Source: DASPWV01 sp046726375
GTDB taxonomy: Bacteria; Acidobacteriota; Vicinamibacteria; Vicinamibacterales; UBA2999
Assembly: GCA_046726375.1 (NCBI GenBank)
Contig: JBKPAJ010000246.1
Coordinates: 1 to 17,630 of the forward strand
DNA: 17,630 bases
Reading direction: 5' to 3'
Made by a program: the position numbers and the translations under genes. Shown one piece after another: positions 14,421 to 17,630 of this stretch (its first letter is position 1; each line of letters begins with the position of its first letter). The notes beneath the pieces were generated by a model. That model made no database searches. It was given only the letters and a program-made list of their open reading frames with translations, and was not told the DNA's origin.

Positions 14421-14684
14421 AAGACTTGTAACCACGCCTTCGCCCAAGAGACCTTCAAGGCGGGCAAGAATCAACTTCGACGAGCGCCGCACCTCGATGA
14501 GCCAGTGCGCTTCTTTCGACGTCACATGTAACACGCCGTCATCGTTAAGCCTCACCGCGGTGACGCGCGCCACTACCGGACCGACAGCGGTGCGCCACGC
14601 AAACTCGACCTTCTCAGGACACAGCGGCGCTTTGCGAAGTACCTCAGCCAGCACGGCTGGGATTGCTTTGTGCGCCGGAATCAT
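14412..14684 (-). CDS. DciA-like DUF721 protein
   Basis: This 90-residue protein matches the DUF721 domain, with WRTAVGPVVARVTAVRLNDDGVLHVTSKEAHWLIEVRRSSKLIL. DUF721 proteins of the DciA group load the replicative helicase DnaB in bacteria that lack DnaC or DnaI. This copy is just the core domain without the long extensions of some DciA proteins, so the helicase-loader role is inferred from family. The TAG stop is supplied by the dispersed repeat. The ATG at 14684 has no clear Shine-Dalgarno, and TATTCT ends 7 bases before it, so a leaderless mRNA is likely. It is divergent from maf with a shared palindromic start region. Confidence 0.8.
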   Translation of the reverse strand: MIPAHKAIPAVLAEVLRKAPLCPEKVEFAWRTAVGPVVARVTAVRLNDDGVLHVTSKEAHWLIEVRRSSKLILARLEGLLGEGVVTSLRT

Positions 14685-14690
14685 GCGACG

Positions 14691-14720
14691 AAGAATAGCA
14701 TTGGCTCAATGCTGATTCTT
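14691..14720. promoter_or_regulatory. Palindromic divergent promoter of the DUF721 and maf genes
   Basis: The left arm AAGAATAGCATTG (14691-14703) and right arm CAATGCTGATTCTT (14707-14720) are inverted copies with one extra base, separated by GCT. The minus-strand -10 candidate TATTCT (14697-14692) ends 7 bases before the DUF721 ATG. The plus-strand candidate TAGCAT (14696-14701) ends 7 bases before the maf ATG. The palindrome covers both hexamers and the maf start codon, so one dimeric regulator, or an RNA hairpin, could affect both genes. Confidence 0.5.
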
Positions 14721-15302
14721 GCTAGTGCGTCGCCGCGACGTGCCGAGTTGCTCACTGCCGCGGGCATTGCGTTCGAAGTGCAGCACGTCGATATTGACGA
14801 AACGCCCCTGCACGCCGAACCGCCGGATGCGCATGTGCGCCGCCTGGCTGAGGCAAAGGCGAGGACGGTGTTTGCACAGCGGCCCGAGGCCACCGTGCTG
14901 GGCGCCGATACCGTCGTCGTGATTCACGATCGCATCTTGGGCAAGCCGCGCGATGCGGCTGACGCTGCCGCAATGCTTCGCATACTCTCGGGTCGCGTGC
15001 ACGAAGTGTTGACCGGAGTCGCGATCATGGGTTCGTCGATCCTCAAGCCGGGTCCATCGATTTCAGTGTCGGTGGCGCGCACGCAGGTCTGGTTTGCGAA
15101 GCTGACTGACGACGAAATCGAGTGGTATGTCTCAACCGGTGAGCCTTTGGACAAGGCCGGTGCCTACGCCATCCAGGGCCTCGCCTCGCGATTTATCGAA
15201 CGCATTGACGGCTCGTATTCAAATGTCGTCGGGTTGCCGGTGGGGACGGTTTACCGGATGCTGTCGAAAGTGCCCGGAATCCGGCGCGAAATCACGGCCT
15301 GA
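14709..15302 (+). CDS. maf: Maf-family nucleoside triphosphate pyrophosphatase
   Basis: This 197-residue cytosolic Maf/YhdE-like enzyme hydrolyses non-canonical or selected nucleoside triphosphates (such as dTTP, UTP or modified nucleotides) to the monophosphate and pyrophosphate. Motifs are SASPRR (6-11), DIDET (28-32), the AEAKA Lys50, GADTVV with Asp67, GKPRD (78-82), LSGRVHEVLTGV, and TGEPLDKAGAYAIQG followed by FIERIDGSYSNVVGLP. The ATG at 14709 is chosen because the family begins MxLILASASPRR; the longer in-frame start at 14670 would add residues overlapping the divergent gene. No Shine-Dalgarno is present, and the transcript is probably leaderless. The precise nucleotide preference is not predictable. 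Confidence 0.95.
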   Translation: MLILASASPRRAELLTAAGIAFEVQHVDIDETPLHAEPPDAHVRRLAEAKARTVFAQRPEATVLGADTVVVIHDRILGKPRDAADAAAMLRILSGRVHEVLTGVAIMGSSILKPGPSISVSVARTQVWFAKLTDDEIEWYVSTGEPLDKAGAYAIQGLASRFIERIDGSYSNVVGLPVGTVYRMLSKVPGIRREITA

Positions 15303-15364
15303 ATCGTCACTAAATGTCTCTGCACGATGAACGGGCAGCTATACCCGAGGCGCGGTTATTGCAG

Positions 15365-15370
15365 TATCCT
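15365..15370 (+). promoter_or_regulatory. Possible -10 element upstream of ccmE
   Basis: TATCCT, followed by GAG, is identical in its first nine bases to the -10 region of the DUF2089 promoter (11937-11945). No good -35 box stands 16-18 bases upstream. It would give a leader of about 28-30 bases, containing a GCGGC / GCCGC hairpin and no clear Shine-Dalgarno. This is weak support for the start of the ccm operon; the 103-bp gap from maf otherwise shows nothing. Confidence 0.3.
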
Positions 15371-15405
15371 GAGTAGTGCGGCCGTGTGCCGCTAAGTCCC
15401 TAATC

Positions 15406-15825
15406 ATGAAGAACAAAGCGGTCAAAGTCGGACTCACCGGCCTCGTTCTGGCCATGGCCTTCGGAGGCCTCATGTACTCGACGCTCGCCGAGGGCACCGA
15501 GTACTACAAGCACGTTGACGAAGTCATGGGTCAGCCGGCCGACTGGTACGGCAAACGGTTGCAGCTGCACGGGTTCATCGTGCCCGATTCCGTCTTCGTC
15601 AACAAACGGACGCTGGAATATCGGTTCAAGGTGCAGAGCAACGGCAAGATCGTCGACGCGCGCTACACCGGTGTCGTCCCCGATACGTTCAAGGACGATG
15701 CGGAAGTCGTGCTGAAGGGGACGTTGGCTGCGGATGGATTTACCGTCGCGCCCAATGGCGTGATGGCCAAATGTCCGTCGAAGTACGAGCCCAAAGCCGG
15801 CGCGGCAAGCTCGGGAACACGGTAG
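15406..15825 (+). CDS. ccmE: Cytochrome c maturation heme chaperone CcmE, cysteine type
   Basis: This 139-residue CcmE is anchored by one N-terminal helix (about 8-27) with an OB-fold domain in the periplasm (GxxLQLHGFIVPDSV, EYRFKV, VDARYTGVVPDTFKDDAEVVLKGTL, FTVAPNGVMAKCPSKY). It receives heme from the CcmABCD complex and passes it to CcmF. In classical CcmE the heme is bound covalently by the His of HxxxY; here the position is Cys123 in CPSKY (CxxxY), the variant known from Desulfovibrio and some archaea. The ATG at 15406 (MKNKAVK) is preferred over the upstream in-frame start, which would add residues before the anchor. ccmF follows after 6 bp, so the two form an operon. Confidence 0.93.
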   Translation: MKNKAVKVGLTGLVLAMAFGGLMYSTLAEGTEYYKHVDEVMGQPADWYGKRLQLHGFIVPDSVFVNKRTLEYRFKVQSNGKIVDARYTGVVPDTFKDDAEVVLKGTLAADGFTVAPNGVMAKCPSKYEPKAGAASSGTR

Positions 15826-15831
15826 GCCGCC

Positions 15832-17630
15832 ATGGCCGCACTCGGCTCGCTCGTCCTCGTCCTGGCCTTCGTCGTCAGCGCCTGTGCCGTCGCGGCTTCC
15901 GTCGCCGGCGCACGCCGCGGCAACAATCGCCTGATTGAAAGCGGCATCGGCGCGTTCTACACCGTCGCCGCGCTCCTGACCGTTGCGTCGGCAATCATCA
16001 TGTACGCGTTCGTCGCGGGCGACTACTCGATCAAGTACGTGCAGCACTACTCGGATAGTGCGCAGCCTCTCTTCTATCGGCTCACCTCGTATTGGGGCGG
16101 TCTCGACGGCTCCATCATGTTCTGGGTGTTTCTGCTCTCGGTGTTCGGAACGGTGGCGATCAAAGTGAATCGCGAGCGTCACCGCGAGCTGATTCCGTAC
16201 GTCGTCGCCGTGATCGCCGTCGTGGAGATGTTTTTCCTCTTCATGATGGTGATCCACAAGAATCCGTTCGACACCTTCCTCACGGAATCGCCGAGCGATG
16301 GACGCGGACTGAATCCGCTGCTGCAGAACTTCTACATGGCGATTCATCCGCCGACGATGTATCTGGGCTTTGTCGGCCTCACGATTCCGTTTGCGTTCGG
16401 CATGGCGGCGCTTATCACGGGTCATCTCGACGACTCGTGGTTGCGTGCGGTGCGGCGCTGGACGATGGTCTCGTGGTTCTTTTTGTCGCTCGGTCTGACG
16501 CTCGGAATGATTTGGGCCTACGAGGAGCTCGGGTGGGGCGGTTTCTGGGGCTGGGATCCGGTCGAGAACGCCGGCGCGCTTCCCTGGTTTACGGCGACGG
16601 CGTTTCTGCACTCGGTGATGGTGCAGGAGCGGCGCGGGATGCTGCGCGCATGGAACGTAACGCTCGTCATCGTGACGTTTCTGCTGACCATTGTCGGCAC
16701 GTTCCTCACGCGCTCGGGCGTCGTGCAGTCCGTGCACGCCTTCGGTGAGGATCCGCAGCTCACGCGCATGTTCGTCGCGTTCATGCTGTTCACGGCCACG
16801 TTCTGTTTCGCGTGGGTGATCTATCGTTTGCCGCTGCTCAAGGCGCGTCACGAGTTCGACTCGTTGGTGTCGCGCGAAGCGGCCTTCCTGGCCAACAACT
16901 GGGTGCTGCTGTTTTCAGCGTTCTTTATTCTGTTTGCCACCCTTTTTCCGACCATCACCGAAGCGATCACCGGTGAGCGGTTGACGGTGGGCCCGCCGTT
17001 TTTCAACAAGTGGATGACGCCAATCGGCCTCATCCTGCTGTTTCTCACGGGTGTCGGACCGCTCTTGGCGTGGCGCAAGTCCACGCTCGTGAACCTGCGA
17101 AACAATTTCCTCTGGCCGATCGTGTTTGGTTTGGCAACCGGTGCGCTTGTGGTCGCACTTGGCGTGCGGGTGTGGTCGTCGGGGATCTGCTTTGCGCTCA
17201 CCGGGTTCGTGTTCGGGACGATCTCGCAGGAGTTTGTCCGCGGCGCAAACGTCCGCAAGGGGATGACCGGCGCCGATCTCTTTACCGCAATGGTCGGTCT
17301 TGTCGGCCGCAACAAGCGGCGGTACGGCGGCTACATCGTTCATCTCGGTATCGTGCTGATCTTCCTTGGATTCGCTGGCGAAGGATTCAGCCGCGATCAG
17401 CAGCTGCTGCTCAAGCCTGGGCAGCAGGCGACTATCGAGCACTACACCCTTCGCCTGGATTCGTTGCGCGTCACCGATGACGGTCAGAAGCAGATGGTGA
17501 CGGCGCATATCAGCGTTACCGACGATCGGGGCAGGGATCTCGGTCAGATGCATCCGGCCAAGTGGTACTTCCGCAAGCACGAGGGCGAGCCCACCACCGA
17601 AGTCGCAATTCGTCGCTCGTTTGCCGAGGA
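15832..17630 (+). CDS. ccmF: Cytochrome c heme lyase subunit CcmF (3' end cut off)
   Basis: At least 599 codons are present and the frame is open at the window edge. CcmF is a multi-helix inner-membrane protein that transfers heme from CcmE to apocytochrome c. Visible are the WWD heme-handling segment WGGFWGWDPVEN (from Trp235) and the four conserved heme-ligand His residues: 172 (IHPPTMYLG), 260 (FLHSVM), 302 (VQSVHAFG) and 504 (GGYIVHLGIV). They sit near the numbering of the E. coli protein. After the last visible helices the frame enters the periplasmic domain (LRVTDDGQKQMVTAHISV). GGTAGG, 5 bases before the ATG at 15832, may be the ribosome-binding site. The usual length is about 650 residues, so only a short C-terminal part is missing. 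It is paired with a cysteine-type CcmE, which raises the question of whether CcmG and CcmH follow. Confidence 0.97.
   Translation, partial: MAALGSLVLVLAFVVSACAVAASVAGARRGNNRLIESGIGAFYTVAALLTVASAIIMYAFVAGDYSIKYVQHYSDSAQPLFYRLTSYWGGLDGSIMFWVFLLSVFGTVAIKVNRERHRELIPYVVAVIAVVEMFFLFMMVIHKNPFDTFLTESPSDGRGLNPLLQNFYMAIHPPTMYLGFVGLTIPFAFGMAALITGHLDDSWLRAVRRWTMVSWFFLSLGLTLGMIWAYEELGWGGFWGWDPVENAGALPWFTATAFLHSVMVQERRGMLRAWNVTLVIVTFLLTIVGTFLTRSGVVQSVHAFGEDPQLTRMFVAFMLFTATFCFAWVIYRLPLLKARHEFDSLVSREAAFLANNWVLLFSAFFILFATLFPTITEAITGERLTVGPPFFNKWMTPIGLILLFLTGVGPLLAWRKSTLVNLRNNFLWPIVFGLATGALVVALGVRVWSSGICFALTGFVFGTISQEFVRGANVRKGMTGADLFTAMVGLVGRNKRRYGGYIVHLGIVLIFLGFAGEGFSRDQQLLLKPGQQATIEHYTLRLDSLRVTDDGQKQMVTAHISVTDDRGRDLGQMHPAKWYFRKHEGEPTTEVAIRRSFAE

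Noticed and set aside
15400..16851. Long open frame (483 codons) on the minus strand across ccmE and ccmF
   Set aside because: It is antisense to two clear Ccm genes. Its Arg/His/Asp/Glu-rich composition is the usual mirror of a GC-rich plus-strand gene, and no domain is recognisable.

Overview
The window is GC-rich, densely coded bacterial DNA, almost certainly chromosomal. The gene content and the GC-rich 'GGGCC..AAGGGCC..GCTACG' intergenic repeats resemble Acidobacteriota, perhaps the Vicinamibacteria. It holds a large Ser/Thr kinase with a polytopic C-terminus, a PQQ dehydrogenase and several uncharacterised secreted or membrane families. That placement is inferred from protein style, since no rRNA or marker search was possible. 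There are no tRNA or rRNA genes, CRISPR arrays, transposases or phage genes, and no gene-free stretch exceeds 300 bases.

Layout. Positions 1-151 hold the tail of a membrane protein, convergent with recA (230-1258, minus), which has its own promoter. A YdjM/DUF457 membrane hydrolase (1479-2090) runs convergent into an 886-residue Ser/Thr kinase (2100-4760, minus), with a hairpin repeat between them. Divergent from the kinase are a secreted cupin and a periplasmic PQQ-dependent dehydrogenase (4784-7508). These converge on a thiolase (7533-8714, minus) through a hairpin that carries both stop codons. Divergent from the thiolase are a frameshifted secreted protein and a coupled acyl-CoA synthetase (8754-11189). 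The thiolase and synthetase suggest fatty-acid or acyl-CoA metabolism. Next come an NTF2-like protein (minus) and, divergently, a DUF2089 regulator overlapped by a small membrane protein (11948-12579).

A DUF763 gene and a small cupin (12731-14274) are divergent from each other and bracketed by a near-perfect 46/45-bp inverted repeat (12582-12627 and 14357-14401). Beyond it lie a DciA-like DUF721 gene (minus) and maf (plus), sharing a palindromic divergent start region. The window ends in the cytochrome c maturation genes ccmE, of the cysteine (CxxxY) type, and ccmF, which runs off the end.

Three features cut across the genes. Several start codons sit only 5-9 bases downstream of a -10-like hexamer, which predicts leaderless mRNAs. 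Short tandem and hairpin repeats fill the intergenic gaps and in places supply stop codons or C-terminal residues. Two operator-like palindromes lie in divergent control regions (11902-11929 and 14691-14720). The best candidates for something undescribed are the inverted-repeat-bracketed DUF763/cupin unit and the DUF2089 operon with its 28-bp palindrome over the -35 box.
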